Shown here: positions 1 through 8,805 of the stretch, in pieces
How positions within the stretch are numbered: the stretch's first letter is position 1
How the letters are laid out: each line of letters starts with the position of its first letter
Assembly: GCA_034521715.1 (NCBI GenBank)
Contig: JAXHLY010000004.1
Span: 248,001-312,000, forward strand
Length of the DNA stretch: 64,000 nucleotides
From: Methylohalomonas sp034521715
GTDB taxonomy: Bacteria > Pseudomonadota > Gammaproteobacteria > Methylohalomonadales > Methylohalomonadaceae
Direction: 5' to 3'
The notes under the pieces: generated by a model
The model's input: the letters and a program-made list of their open reading frames with translations, nothing else
Databases searched by the model: none
Told to the model about the DNA's origin: nothing
Position numbers and translations under genes: made by a program

Positions 1-1
1 G

Positions 2-406
2 GCGCGCCATCATGGCCGGCCGTTTCATGCCATCGAGGGCATCGAATGGCCGTTCAAGCTGCTGTTCTTCCTGCTGGCCGGCGCCAGCCTGGAACTGAAT
101 GCATTGATGGCCGTGGGCGTGATCGGGCTGGCTTACATCATCGCGAGAATCGCCGGCCGCGTGCTGGGTGCGGCACTGGGCACATACGGCGTCGACAGGG
201 ACACGATATCGGGCCGCTGGATGGGGCTGGCACTGCTGCCGCAGGCCGGCATCGCCATCGGCATGGCACTGACGGCCAGCAAATCATTGCCCGACATCGC
301 CGAGTTCCTGATGCCGATCGTGATCGGCACCACCGTGCTGTTCGAACTCACCGGGCCGATACTGACACAGCTGGCACTGAAACGCGCAGGTGAAATCCGA
401 CACTAG
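2..406 (+). CDS. Cation:proton antiporter, C-terminal part (cut by window edge)
   Basis: The reading frame is open from the window edge to the stop and gives about 134 residues. They form hydrophobic helices broken by short polar loops, including WPFKLLFFLLAGASLELNAL and GLALLPQAGIAIGMALTAS. This is the pattern of the last transmembrane helices of the CPA2/Kef-type Na+/H+ or K+/H+ exchanger family in the inner membrane. The GLALLPQAGIAIGMAL helix with its proline and glycines is typical of the membrane exchanger domain. No C-terminal TrkA-N domain follows, so it is likelier a short exchanger than KefB/C. The N-terminus lies outside the window and the transported ion cannot be told. A GGGGACAGT repeat follows the stop directly. 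Confidence 0.75.
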   Translation, partial: ARHHGRPFHAIEGIEWPFKLLFFLLAGASLELNALMAVGVIGLAYIIARIAGRVLGAALGTYGVDRDTISGRWMGLALLPQAGIAIGMALTASKSLPDIAEFLMPIVIGTTVLFELTGPILTQLALKRAGEIRH

Positions 407-407
407 T

Positions 408-431
408 ATTTCGGGGACAGTATACTTAATT
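408..431. repeat. GGGGACAGT repeat, left flank of RAYT gene
   Basis: The motif TTTCGGGGACAGTATACT starts two bases after the antiporter stop. Its reverse complement occurs twice on the other side of the RAYT-type transposase (1168-1222), so the transposase gene is bracketed by inverted copies. The same motif recurs without a transposase at 9704, 10815 and 11836. Confidence 0.75.
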
Positions 432-579
432 CAGTATACTTAATTAATTCTTCCTCCCCGGCCTGGGGCCACGCTTTCGAGGCTTCAGAGTCCGTCCTGT
501 CTGCACTTCCAGCTTCTCGATGAAGCTTTCATCTCCCAGGGGTCTACCGCTGCGAGTGCTACGCTGAAGCGCCTCGTGT

Positions 580-1117
580 TCAGGCCGGCGGCGTGGTTGC
601 CTGCACATACACACGCCAATCCTGCACTAACGCCAGCATGGGTGAAACCGTAACCAGCTCGTCATCGTCCCCCTGCATATGAGCTCTGGCACTCGACCAG
701 GGCCAATCCCACGGCTCCTGACACAAACCTGCAGCAACCGGATTGCGTTCGACGTAACGGACCGCCGCCAATAGATGCCGCTCGTCCAGCACACAGGAAT
801 AAAATCGCTCCTGCCACAAATGACCGCGCCATTGGTGCCTGGAAATTTATGTGCCGTGTGTAGTGTCGATGCGTTTCACCCAATGTCGCACGCAAACCAT
901 CCTCCCTCTCCGGCATCAGAATGAGATGCACATGATTGGGCATCAGGCAGTAAGCCCATATCTGACTGCCGACTTCTTCACACGCCGCCGCCAGCCAGGA
1001 TCGATAAAGGGCGTAATCGGAATCATTGAAGAAAACTTTCTGGCGGCGGTTGCCGCGCTGTGTGACGTGATGTGGATAATGCGGAACCACCAGTCTGGCC
1101 ATCCTGGCCATAACCAT
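580..1117 (-). pseudogene. REP-associated tyrosine transposase (RAYT, Y1/IS200-like), frameshifted
   Basis: The N-terminal part contains HHVTQRGNRRQKVFF and the HUH motif in LMPNHVHLILMP, hallmarks of the Y1_Tnp domain of REP-associated single-strand transposases. Around 835-840 the frame shifts: one frame runs off into nonsense, while the next frame continues the family sequence with WRGHLWQERFYSCVLDE and AVRYVERNPVAAGL. The joined product would be about 178 residues. The C-terminal region that should carry the catalytic tyrosine is hard to place, since the tail after WPWSSARAHM is divergent. It lies alone between inverted GGGGACAGT repeats, which it may once have mobilised. One base change would restore the frame, so sequencing error is possible. 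Confidence 0.85.
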
Positions 1118-1167
1118 CCTCCCTGGATATATCAGATTGAAAAACAGTATAAAGCGGTATAAGCCAG

Positions 1168-1222
1168 AAATTTAGTAAACTGTCCCCGAAATACAGAAAT
1201 TTAGTAAACTGTCCCCGAAATA
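1168..1222. repeat. Two tandem GGGGACAGT repeats, right flank of RAYT gene
   Basis: Two copies of a 25-26 bp unit containing AGTAAACTGTCCCCGAAAT lie at 1168-1193 and 1197-1222, inverted relative to the copy at 408. The second ends one base before the uvrB stop codon, so it lies in the uvrB 3' untranslated region. Confidence 0.75.
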
Positions 1223-1223
1223 A

Positions 1224-3248
<2,025 letters not shown>

Positions 3249-3277
3249 GGGGTTATGGTAACCGGGATGTCCACAGC

Positions 3278-3342
3278 TGTGGGAACCGATTCCATCGGCG
3301 ACAAACCTTCAGGCAATCGCGGACACAGTCCTCTCCCACAAA
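3278..3342. repeat. REP-like palindrome between uvrB and aminotransferase
   Basis: The stretch reads GTGGGAACCGATTCCATCGG, then GCGACA, a spacer, AATCGCGGACACAGTC and CTCCCACA. It is one member of a family with the pattern GTGGGAGCCGATT/AATCGGC, also seen at 10652, 10770, 11624, 11752, 43530 and 46085. It lies in the divergent promoter region and could also affect transcript ends. Confidence 0.6.
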
Positions 3343-3460
3343 CAGGCCGAAATTGGCCGGGGGACGCTATATAACCGCAGTCAGGCTATTTTGCCGCACT
3401 GCCAAATTCAGTATGATACACGCCTTTTGGCAGTATGCGCTCAAACGAGGAGACACGCGC

Positions 3461-4657
3461 TTGGAAGACAAAGTTTCGCAGCGGGCCAACAGCATCAAAC
3501 CCTCCCCGACACTGGCCGTTTCGGCCCGGGCGGCAAAACTCAAGGCAGCAGGCAAGGACATTCTCAGTCTTTCCGCCGGCGAGCCGGATTTTGATACCCC
3601 GGATTTCATCAAGAACGCCGCCATCGAGGCGCTCAACAACGGCTTTACCAAGTACACGCCGGTCAGCGGCACGCCCGGCCTGCGCCAGGCAATCGTCGAC
3701 AAGTTCAAGCGCGAGAATAACCTGGAATACAGCCTCGACCAGATCCTGGTCTCCTGCGGCTGCAAGCACAGCATTTACAACCTCATGCAGGCGACGCTGA
3801 ATCCCGGTGACGAGGTGATTGTCCCGGCTCCCTACTGGGTATCGTACCCGGACATGGCCAAGCTCGCCGGTGCCGAATCGGCCATCATCAAGACCGGCCT
3901 GAGCCAGTCGTTCGAGATCACGCCCGATCAGTTGCGCGGCGCCATTAGCGACAAGACGCGCATGCTGATCATGAACAGCCCGTCGAACCCGACCGGCGCC
4001 TACTACAGCCAGGACGAACTGGCGGAACTGGCCGAGGTGCTGATCGACCACCCCGAGATCCTCATCGCCTCGGACGACATTTACGAACACATCCTCTGGG
4101 CGGAAGACAGCTTCAGTAACATTGTCAACGCCTGTCCGGCGCTGTACGAGCGCACCATCGTGCTGAACGGCGTCTCCAAGGCCTACTCCATGACCGGCTG
4201 GCGCATCGGTTATGCCGCCGGCGCCAGGCCGATCATCGATGCGATGGAGAAGATCCAGTCACAGAGCACCTCGAATCCGACCTCGTTCGCCCAGGCGGGT
4301 GCCCAGGCGGCGCTGGAAGGCGACCAGACATTCGTCAAGCAGATCCGCAACATCTTCAAGGAACGCCATGACTTGATCCTGGACGGCCTGAGCAAGATCA
4401 ACGGTATCCGCTGTGCCCCGGCCGGGGGGACGTTCTACATCTTCCCCAACTGCAAGGACATCATCGAGCAGTGCCGGGATATCAGGGATGACCTCGAGTT
4501 CGCCGAGTATCTGCTGGAGGAAGGCAAGGTCGCCGTGGTGCCGGGCTCGGCCTTTGGCGCCCCCGGCTACCTGCGCCTGTCGTTCGCCTGCAGCATGGAC
4601 AACATCCGCGAGGGTCTGAAGCGCATCGATACGGCGGTGAACAGGCTGCTGGGGTAA
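3461..4657 (+). CDS. aspC: Pyridoxal-phosphate aspartate aminotransferase (class I, subgroup 1b)
   Basis: This enzyme transfers the amino group between aspartate (or a related amino acid) and 2-oxoglutarate using PLP. The PLP lysine lies in NGVSKAYSMTGWRIGYAAG, about residue 240. NSPSNPTGAYY, with the family NPTG motif, and the C-terminal substrate-binding arginine in YLRLSFA are also present. An open frame extends upstream to 3353, but TTG at 3461 is preceded at the right distance by GAGGAGA (3447-3453) and gives 398 residues starting LEDKVSQRANSIKPSPT, which fits family length and N-terminus. Substrate range is uncertain, since subgroup 1b enzymes also act on prephenate or aromatic acids. 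Confidence 0.93.
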   Translation: MEDKVSQRANSIKPSPTLAVSARAAKLKAAGKDILSLSAGEPDFDTPDFIKNAAIEALNNGFTKYTPVSGTPGLRQAIVDKFKRENNLEYSLDQILVSCGCKHSIYNLMQATLNPGDEVIVPAPYWVSYPDMAKLAGAESAIIKTGLSQSFEITPDQLRGAISDKTRMLIMNSPSNPTGAYYSQDELAELAEVLIDHPEILIASDDIYEHILWAEDSFSNIVNACPALYERTIVLNGVSKAYSMTGWRIGYAAGARPIIDAMEKIQSQSTSNPTSFAQAGAQAALEGDQTFVKQIRNIFKERHDLILDGLSKINGIRCAPAGGTFYIFPNCKDIIEQCRDIRDDLEFAEYLLEEGKVAVVPGSAFGAPGYLRLSFACSMDNIREGLKRIDTAVNRLLG

Positions 4658-4771
4658 CCCTCGCAGATGCCCCGTCCTTACGAGGAACGCAGTGACGAAG
4701 CAATCTCGTTAATCCAGTCAATAACGCTGCGTATTTCAACGAGATGGCCACGCGCCCTGCAGACGCTCGCC

Positions 4772-4794
4772 TTGACTGATCTTCGGTCAGTCAA
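4772..4794. terminator. Stem-loop downstream of aminotransferase gene
   Basis: TTGACTGA and TCAGTCAA form a perfect 8-bp stem around a seven-base loop, about 115 bases after the aspC stop. There is no clear T-run, so an intrinsic terminator role is only possible. Confidence 0.35.
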
Positions 4795-4846
4795 TATTGA
4801 CCAATCCGAGCCGGGTCAGTAACATACGCGCCTCCCAGAATTCCTT

Positions 4847-4922
4847 TCCCCGGTAGCTCAGTCGGTAGAGCGGGTGACTGTTAATCACTAGGTCGGCGGT
4901 TCGAGCCCGTCCCGGGGAGCCA
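4847..4922 (+). tRNA. tRNA-Asn (anticodon GTT)
   Basis: This is a complete 76-nt cloverleaf. Acceptor arms TCCCCGG and CCGGGGA pair perfectly, with discriminator G and an encoded CCA end. The D-loop contains AGCTCAGTCGGTAGAGC, the anticodon loop is CTGTTAA with GTT at 4880-4882, and the T-loop contains GGTTCGAGCC. It borders the toxin-antitoxin-rich stretch. I see no repeated copy of its 3' end that would mark an attachment site. Confidence 0.97.
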
Positions 4923-5057
4923 TCTCAACCTGAGTGTTACCGGTTACACTTGATTCCGAGGACATGGGTAACACTTTTGCTGCGAACGGGTTAACGCCGA
5001 CGGTTCCACCAGCCAGTTCCTCCCTTAATCATCGCCATATAACCAATCAGGCTCCTG

Positions 5058-5176
5058 TTCGGCCCGAGGGCGGGCCTCCTACGGGCCAAACCACCTTGTA
5101 GGACCGGCGCCCTGCCGTACAGGGATGTACCAATGCCGCGAGCGCATGGATGCGCGTGAGCGGCCCGCCGGGAACA
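5058..5176. repeat. Direct repeat, left of RelBE module (copy A)
   Basis: This 119-bp unit is about 95% identical to 5834-5951 in the same orientation. The shared core includes TACAGGGATGTACCAATGCC, then CGAGCGCATGGATGCGCGTG and AGCGGCCCGCC. It lies in the 418-base gene-free stretch between tRNA-Asn and relB. The rest of that stretch holds only a third, partial copy of the repeat start near 5215 and the relB operator. Confidence 0.85.
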
Positions 5177-5303
5177 CATTACAGATACGCGCAACGCCCT
5201 CGTCGCGAATCTTGTTCGGCCCGGGGCGGCCTCCTACCGGCAACATTCACCGTGGGACCGATGCCCTCGCCAAATGTCCTTTCTTCAGGCCTCGAAACAT
5301 ACT

Positions 5304-5323
5304 ATGATTTACATGTAAATCAT
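5304..5323. promoter_or_regulatory. Perfect 20-bp palindrome, probable RelB operator
   Basis: ATGATTTACATGTAAATCAT is its own reverse complement and ends 18 bases before the antitoxin ATG. Ribbon-helix-helix antitoxins usually repress their own operon through such a site, so autoregulation is inferred. Confidence 0.75.
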
Positions 5324-5341
5324 TAGTCGAGAGACTTCCCC

Positions 5342-5575
5342 ATGAGTCATATGATCAACTTCCGAGCCGACGACGAGCTCTATAAGCGTCTGGAAAGACT
5401 CGCCAGGCTGACCGGCCGTTCAAAAACATTTTATGTGCGGGCCGCCGTTTCCGCTCATCTGGAAGAGCTGGAAGATATCTATCTTGCCGACCAGGTCATG
5501 GATCGCCTGGAAAGCGGCGACGAGGCGGTCAATACACTGGAGGAAGTGGAGCGCGAACTTGGCCTGGAGCGTTGA
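5342..5575 (+). CDS. RelB-type ribbon-helix-helix antitoxin
   Basis: This 77-residue protein begins MSHMINFRADDELYKRLERL and continues ARLTGRSKTFYVRAAVSAHL, the strand-helix-helix layout of RHH DNA-binding antitoxins with a TGRSKTFYV turn. The acidic C-terminus (LESGDEAVNTLEEVERELGL) is the part expected to wrap the toxin. It is likely to neutralise the RelE-type toxin whose start overlaps its last codons, and to repress the operon at the 20-bp palindrome just upstream. The module sits between two near-identical direct repeats of about 118 bp. Confidence 0.88.
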   Translation: MSHMINFRADDELYKRLERLARLTGRSKTFYVRAAVSAHLEELEDIYLADQVMDRLESGDEAVNTLEEVERELGLER

Positions 5576-5825
5576 ATTCTCCAACGCTGCCGTCAAGGCG
5601 CTCAAGAAAATCGATCACAAGGAAGCCGAGCGCATCATCCGTTTCCTGCACGAGCGGATTGAACCTGCCGATGATCCACGCCTGCTGGGGAAAGCGCTGC
5701 AGGGTGAACTGAGGACCTATTGGCGTTATCGCGTCGGTCATTACCGTTTGATCTGCCACATCGATGATAGTGCTGTCCGCGTATTGGTGGTTCGTATTGC
5801 TCACCGAAAGGAAATCTACCGCTGA
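5559..5825 (+). CDS. RelE/ParE-family toxin
   Basis: This 88-residue toxin starts with TTG inside the antitoxin gene (17-base overlap), preceded by GGAAGTGGAGCG. The start gives the typical LAWSVEFSNAAVKALKKID N-terminus of RelE proteins. The core LRTYWRYRVGHYRLICHI and the C-terminal VRIAHRKEIYR carry the basic and tyrosine residues used in ribosome-dependent mRNA cleavage by RelE relatives. The mRNase activity is inferred from the family; some members poison gyrase instead. The overlap implies translational coupling with the antitoxin. Confidence 0.9.
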   Translation: MAWSVEFSNAAVKALKKIDHKEAERIIRFLHERIEPADDPRLLGKALQGELRTYWRYRVGHYRLICHIDDSAVRVLVVRIAHRKEIYR

Positions 5826-5833
5826 TTTATCTT

Positions 5834-5951
5834 TTCGGCCCGTGGGCGGGCCCCCGACGGGCCAAACCACCTGTAGGACCGGCGACCTGCCGTACAGGGA
5901 TGTACCAATGCCGCGAGCGCATGGATGCGCGTGAGCGGCCCGCCGGGAACA
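5834..5951. repeat. Direct repeat, right of RelBE module (copy B)
   Basis: This is the second copy of the unit at 5058-5176, with only a handful of differences. It starts nine bases after the toxin stop. A further partial start of the same unit (TTCGGCCCGGGGCGGGCC) follows immediately. The two copies frame the RelBE genes. Confidence 0.85.
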
Positions 5952-6024
5952 TTCGGCCCGGGGCGGGCCTCCTACACATAACATTGATCGTAGGAGCGGC
6001 GACCGCGCCACGAACTCATACATT

Positions 6025-6472
6025 ATGAAAACAAGCGTCGTGTTGCTCACCCTGTTGCTCGCCGGACCGGCCAGCGTGGCCGCCCATGACAGCAAGCTCG
6101 ACCGGCCTCGGCAACGTACCGTCGGGCATGGGGCTGGGAACGACACCCGGCGGCAAGCTCGACCGCAAACAGAACCTGTCCGTGTCCCGTGACAAACGCG
6201 GGCACAAGGGAAAATTCAGGGACTTTCATCACCGGCGGCATCACAAACCACATTTCCACGGCCCGGGGATCCGCTTCCAGCCGCACCAGATTTACATCAT
6301 CCAGGATCCGGAGGCCCGGCATCGGGCAAGGCGATACGGAGAATCGGCGGAAGCTGAAACGGATGGCGGTAACAGCCACGAGGGCTCCTTCAATCAGCTG
6401 AGAAACGACTTCGCCAGCAGCCGTTCCTTCGAGGAAATCCGCGCCCGGTTTCTCGGGGCGGTAAACGAATAC
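6025..6472 (+). pseudogene. Remnant of a secreted protein gene of unknown function
   Basis: ATG at 6025 gives a clear signal peptide, MKTSVVLLTLLLAGPASVAA, predicted to be cleaved after VAA. About 30 bases on, the frame must shift to continue as a polar, histidine- and arginine-rich stretch with GMGLGTTPGGKLDRKQN and FHHRRHHKPHFHGPGI, down to FEEIRARFLGAVNEYSAL. At that point it runs into the stop of the convergent toxin gene at 6473. It looks like an exported protein whose 3' end was lost where the next TA module begins. Whether the second frame is really its continuation is uncertain. I do not recognise a family. Confidence 0.4.
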
Positions 6473-6739
6473 TCAGCGCTTCATATCCCGATAAAAATTC
6501 TCGTGTGGCCCCAGCGCCAGCAGGAGACGCCAGTCCTCATCCCATCTGTAGGCCAGAAGATATTGCTGGTCAACACACTCGAACTTATAGACAAACACTT
6601 TGCTCAGATCGCCGCGCTTTTCTTCTCCCGACAAAGGGTCATCAACGATAGCCCGAACAGCCTCGTTGACTGCCTGTCTCTGATTTGGATGCAGCTTTTT
6701 GTAAGCGCGCCGGAATGTTGGTGTTTGTTCAATATGCAA
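6473..6739 (-). CDS. RelE/ParE-superfamily toxin of the second TA module
   Basis: This 88-residue protein (MHIEQTPTFRRAYKKLHPNQ) has the compact alpha-beta RelE fold pattern. Two helices contain NQRQAVNEAVRAIVDDP, and the strands carry KVFVYKFECVDQQYLLAYR. Its gene starts four bases after the antitoxin stop on the minus strand, so the two are co-transcribed. Function as an mRNA interferase is inferred from the fold and pairing. The convergent signal-peptide gene ends at its 3' boundary. Confidence 0.85.
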   Translation of the reverse strand: MHIEQTPTFRRAYKKLHPNQRQAVNEAVRAIVDDPLSGEEKRGDLSKVFVYKFECVDQQYLLAYRWDEDWRLLLALGPHENFYRDMKR

Positions 6740-6743
6740 CGAT

Positions 6744-6953
6744 TCAATCCTTGAATTCGAACGGTTCCGTCTCCTCGGCGTGTGCGATCAGCACGTCACG
6801 GATGAACTCAACCGGCAGTTCCGGATTATCCAGGGCAGCACGGCCAACCATGGCCCAATACTCGAGCTGGTTCGGAATCGTCCGGAATTCCGCCCTGGCA
6901 CGGTGCCTGGCGGCCTCGTATAGCTCGTCATTGATTCGAACAGAAATACTCAT
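6744..6953 (-). CDS. ParD-like antitoxin
   Basis: The 69-residue product starts MSISVRINDELYEAARHRAR and contains TIPNQLEYWAMVGRAALDNP, which resembles the ParD_like antitoxin family (RHH-type N-terminus, IPxQLEYW helix). The open frame extends upstream to 7040, but the ATG at 6953 is the natural start. The upstream part overlaps the operator and has no family match. It should bind the toxin encoded immediately downstream and repress from the palindrome at 6975-6990. Confidence 0.85.
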   Translation of the reverse strand: MSISVRINDELYEAARHRARAEFRTIPNQLEYWAMVGRAALDNPELPVEFIRDVLIAHAEETEPFEFKD

Positions 6954-6974
6954 TTTAATACACCTGTAGCAATT

Positions 6975-6990
6975 TACTACAAATGTAGTA
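6975..6990. promoter_or_regulatory. Palindrome upstream of ParD-like/RelE operon
   Basis: TACTACAAATGTAGTA has 6-bp arms around a 4-base centre, 22 bases upstream of the antitoxin ATG. The CTACA/TGTAG half-sites resemble those in the brnTA operator at 8354-8383. It is a probable autoregulatory site. Confidence 0.6.
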
Positions 6991-7090
6991 TAGCGCATAT
7001 CCCCCACTGTTAAAAGCCCAGTCAAAACCAGCCGGTACACCCCACCGGCTCTCGTCTACCCCGAGCCGAACAATCAAAGCCCGCTATTGT

Positions 7091-7113
7091 AATATAACCT
7101 TCGAGGTTATATT
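7091..7113. promoter_or_regulatory. Palindromic operator of HigBA module
   Basis: AATATAACC and GGTTATATT form 9-bp arms around TTCGA, ending nine bases before the toxin ATG. The site would be bound by the helix-turn-helix antitoxin encoded second in the operon. Confidence 0.75.
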
Positions 7114-7121
7114 GTTTAACT

Positions 7122-7382
7122 ATGGCAAATACGCTAAGGATCAGGCGAGCTGCCAAACGCAAGCTGCAGAGTCTGCCGGCCAGGGATCGGTACCGGATTA
7201 CCGACGCCATTGCCATGCTGGGCAACAATCCCGACGATGACAGCCTGGATAACCGGCAGCTTTCAGGTTCTGAGCTGTGGCGTCCGAGAATCGGTCGTTG
7301 GCGCGTGATTTACGATCGCAGTGATGAGCTACGTATTATCAGCGTGGAAAAAATCGGACAACGTGGGGATATTTACAAATGA
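7122..7382 (+). CDS. HigB/RelE-family toxin
   Basis: The 86 residues run from MANTLRIRRAAKRKLQSLPA through LWRPRIGRWRVIYDRSDELR to the C-terminal KIGQRGDIYK. The WRxRxGxWRVIYxxxD stretch and the terminal basic/Tyr segment are standard for RelE-superfamily mRNA interferases. The toxin gene comes first, and its stop overlaps the antitoxin start by four bases (ATGA), the reversed order typical of HigBA and related toxin-XRE pairs. Cleavage of mRNA on the ribosome is inferred from the family. Confidence 0.9.
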   Translation: MANTLRIRRAAKRKLQSLPARDRYRITDAIAMLGNNPDDDSLDNRQLSGSELWRPRIGRWRVIYDRSDELRIISVEKIGQRGDIYK

Positions 7383-7714
7383 GCGTACAGATTATTAAAG
7401 ACCGTAACGGCAGACCCGAATATGTATTACTGCCTATGCCCGTTTATCAAGCACTACAGTCGAAAATCAATGAACAACTGGCTGCTTTGGGCATGGACGA
7501 CAATGCAGACAACGATTATGAGCCCTTCGATCCTGCCGACTATATAGATAACCCCGTTGCCATCGATCGCATGCGGGCGGGAATTAATCAAAAGACTCTG
7601 GCACAGGCCATGGGTGTTTCACAGGCTTATATATCAAAGCTGGAGGCGGCAGATCACATCACACCTGCCGCCCTGAAACGGGTTCGGACTGCCCTGAAAA
7701 GTTTGAAACCGTGA
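7379..7714 (+). CDS. XRE-family antitoxin (HigA-like)
   Basis: This 111-residue protein has two parts. An N-terminal segment (VQIIKDRNGRPEYVLLPMPV) resembles the Phd-like or prevent-host-death strand seen in some toxin partners. A C-terminal helix-turn-helix contains IDRMRAGINQKTLAQAMGVS and QAYISKLE. It is translationally coupled to the toxin by an ATGA overlap. It is expected to neutralise that toxin and to repress from the palindrome at 7091-7113. Confidence 0.9.
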   Translation: MSVQIIKDRNGRPEYVLLPMPVYQALQSKINEQLAALGMDDNADNDYEPFDPADYIDNPVAIDRMRAGINQKTLAQAMGVSQAYISKLEAADHITPAALKRVRTALKSLKP

Positions 7715-7827
7715 TAAACCCGATTACGGATCAAAATCTGTCTTGCAGTAAGAAACGGCATCATTGCCAAAATAGCGTCAGATTGCTTCGGCCTTCGGCC
7801 TCGCAATGACGTTATATAGCGATGCTT

Positions 7828-8103
7828 CTATCTGGAATGCGTATGCCGTTCCATGTATTCCCGCAATGCGGCATTCATCCGTGTCTGATATTTTTTGCCC
7901 TGTGAGCGAAACCATGCAACCAAATCAGCATCAAGGCGTAGAGTAACCTGCTTTTTAACCGGCCTATAGAATCGACCACGAACGGCCCTGGACCAATCCT
8001 CAATCTCGGCGGCGTCCTCCAGATCGATCTCATCATCCCGTTTGGACTGGATGCGTTCTATTTCTTCACGCTGATTACGCTTGCTCATAACTTTTTCTTT
8101 CAT
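7828..8103 (-). CDS. brnA: BrnA-type antitoxin
   Basis: The protein has about 91 residues if it starts at the ATG at 8103 (MKEKVMSKRNQREEIERI); an in-frame ATG at 8088 is equally possible. The centre is acidic (RDDEIDLEDAAEIEDW) and the C-terminus, KKQVTLRLDADLVAWFRSQG followed by YQTRMNAALREYMERH, is the ribbon-helix-helix DNA-binding part of BrnA/CopG antitoxins. It overlaps the end of the toxin gene, as usual for brnTA. It is expected to bind the 30-bp palindrome upstream of brnT. Confidence 0.88.
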   Translation of the reverse strand: MKEKVMSKRNQREEIERIQSKRDDEIDLEDAAEIEDWSRAVRGRFYRPVKKQVTLRLDADLVAWFRSQGKKYQTRMNAALREYMERHTHSR

Positions 8104-8344
8104 GGGCCGTGGCTTTCCGTGCAGAAATAATTCGGATGACTTCCTCTCCATCCTCTTCGTAGTAAGTATGGGCAACCAGCAGAACAATAAGACCGTCTAT
8201 CAACCCCATTGTTTGCCAGCGTTCTTCGTTACCCACATGACGATCCTGGAGCGATAAATGGTTGGGATCGTCAAATACCAGGCACGCTGTTTCAAAGCTG
8301 ATGCCGTGCTTGCGCTGGTTCGCCTGATCCTTGGCTGAGTCCAT
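8075..8344 (-). CDS. brnT: BrnT ribonuclease toxin
   Basis: The 89-residue product contains NQRKHGISFETACLVFDDPN, HTYYEEDGEEVIRIISARKA and the terminal HERKSYEQ, which are diagnostic of the BrnT family, a RelE-like RNase toxin. Most BrnT proteins begin with a WDExK strand. Here the N-terminus is MDSAKDQANQRKHG, where SAKDQANQRKHG aligns with the family DxxKxxxNxxKHG motif. brnT comes first in the operon and overlaps brnA, and a long perfect palindrome lies ten bases before its start. Confidence 0.92.
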   Translation of the reverse strand: MDSAKDQANQRKHGISFETACLVFDDPNHLSLQDRHVGNEERWQTMGLIDGLIVLLVAHTYYEEDGEEVIRIISARKATAHERKSYEQA

Positions 8345-8353
8345 TCAAATCGC

Positions 8354-8383
8354 ACTACATAATTGTAGTTACAATTATGTAGT
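8354..8383. promoter_or_regulatory. 30-bp palindromic operator of brnTA
   Basis: ACTACATAATTGTA and its reverse complement form perfect 14-bp arms around two bases, ending ten bases upstream of the brnT start. It is the longest perfect palindrome among the TA operators here. Autorepression by the BrnA-BrnT complex is inferred. Confidence 0.8.
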
Positions 8384-8384
8384 T

Positions 8385-8805
8385 ATACAAGCCGGAAGAG
8401 TCGTAACAAGGACGCCGTTTCTGTAGAAGATGCTGGTCCCGCCAGCATGACATGTAGCGGAGTCATGTTTGACCGTCGTCCTGGCGAGAGCCTGCCCTGG
8501 ATATGTCGCCAGCGCATTTCTGGACTGGTTTCCGGCTCTCCGGCCGGAATGACGGCGTTTCAATCATGGCGGGAGCCGATTGTCCCCGCGACTCAATCCT
8601 TCACTCCCGTCACCCTGGCCCTGGCTTACAACATGCCAAGGCAGGCTCCAGCCAGTGTCTGATACGGTGATTAAAGCGGAGATGTGTCTGTATGACTGGA
8701 TGCTGGCCCTGGCTTACTACATGCCAGGGCATGCTTACGCCAGCATGACTGCAGAGTAGATTCTATTCGGTATTCCCTCTGGGAGAGGGCCGGGGTGAGG
8801 GCAAA
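8385..8805. repeat. Gene-free stretch with short dispersed repeats
   Basis: No gene is seen. The stretch holds repeated fragments: CCCTGGCTTACAACATGCCA at about 8621 with a close second copy at about 8708, several CCAGCATGAC motifs, and at 8775-8801 the palindromic CCCTCTGGGAGAGGG unit followed by GGGTGAGGG. That unit recurs three times at 15154-15291. Confidence 0.6.

Noticed and set aside
4847..4922. tRNA-Asn as integration site for the TA cluster
   Set aside because: No second copy of the tRNA 3' end and no integrase gene are present in the window.
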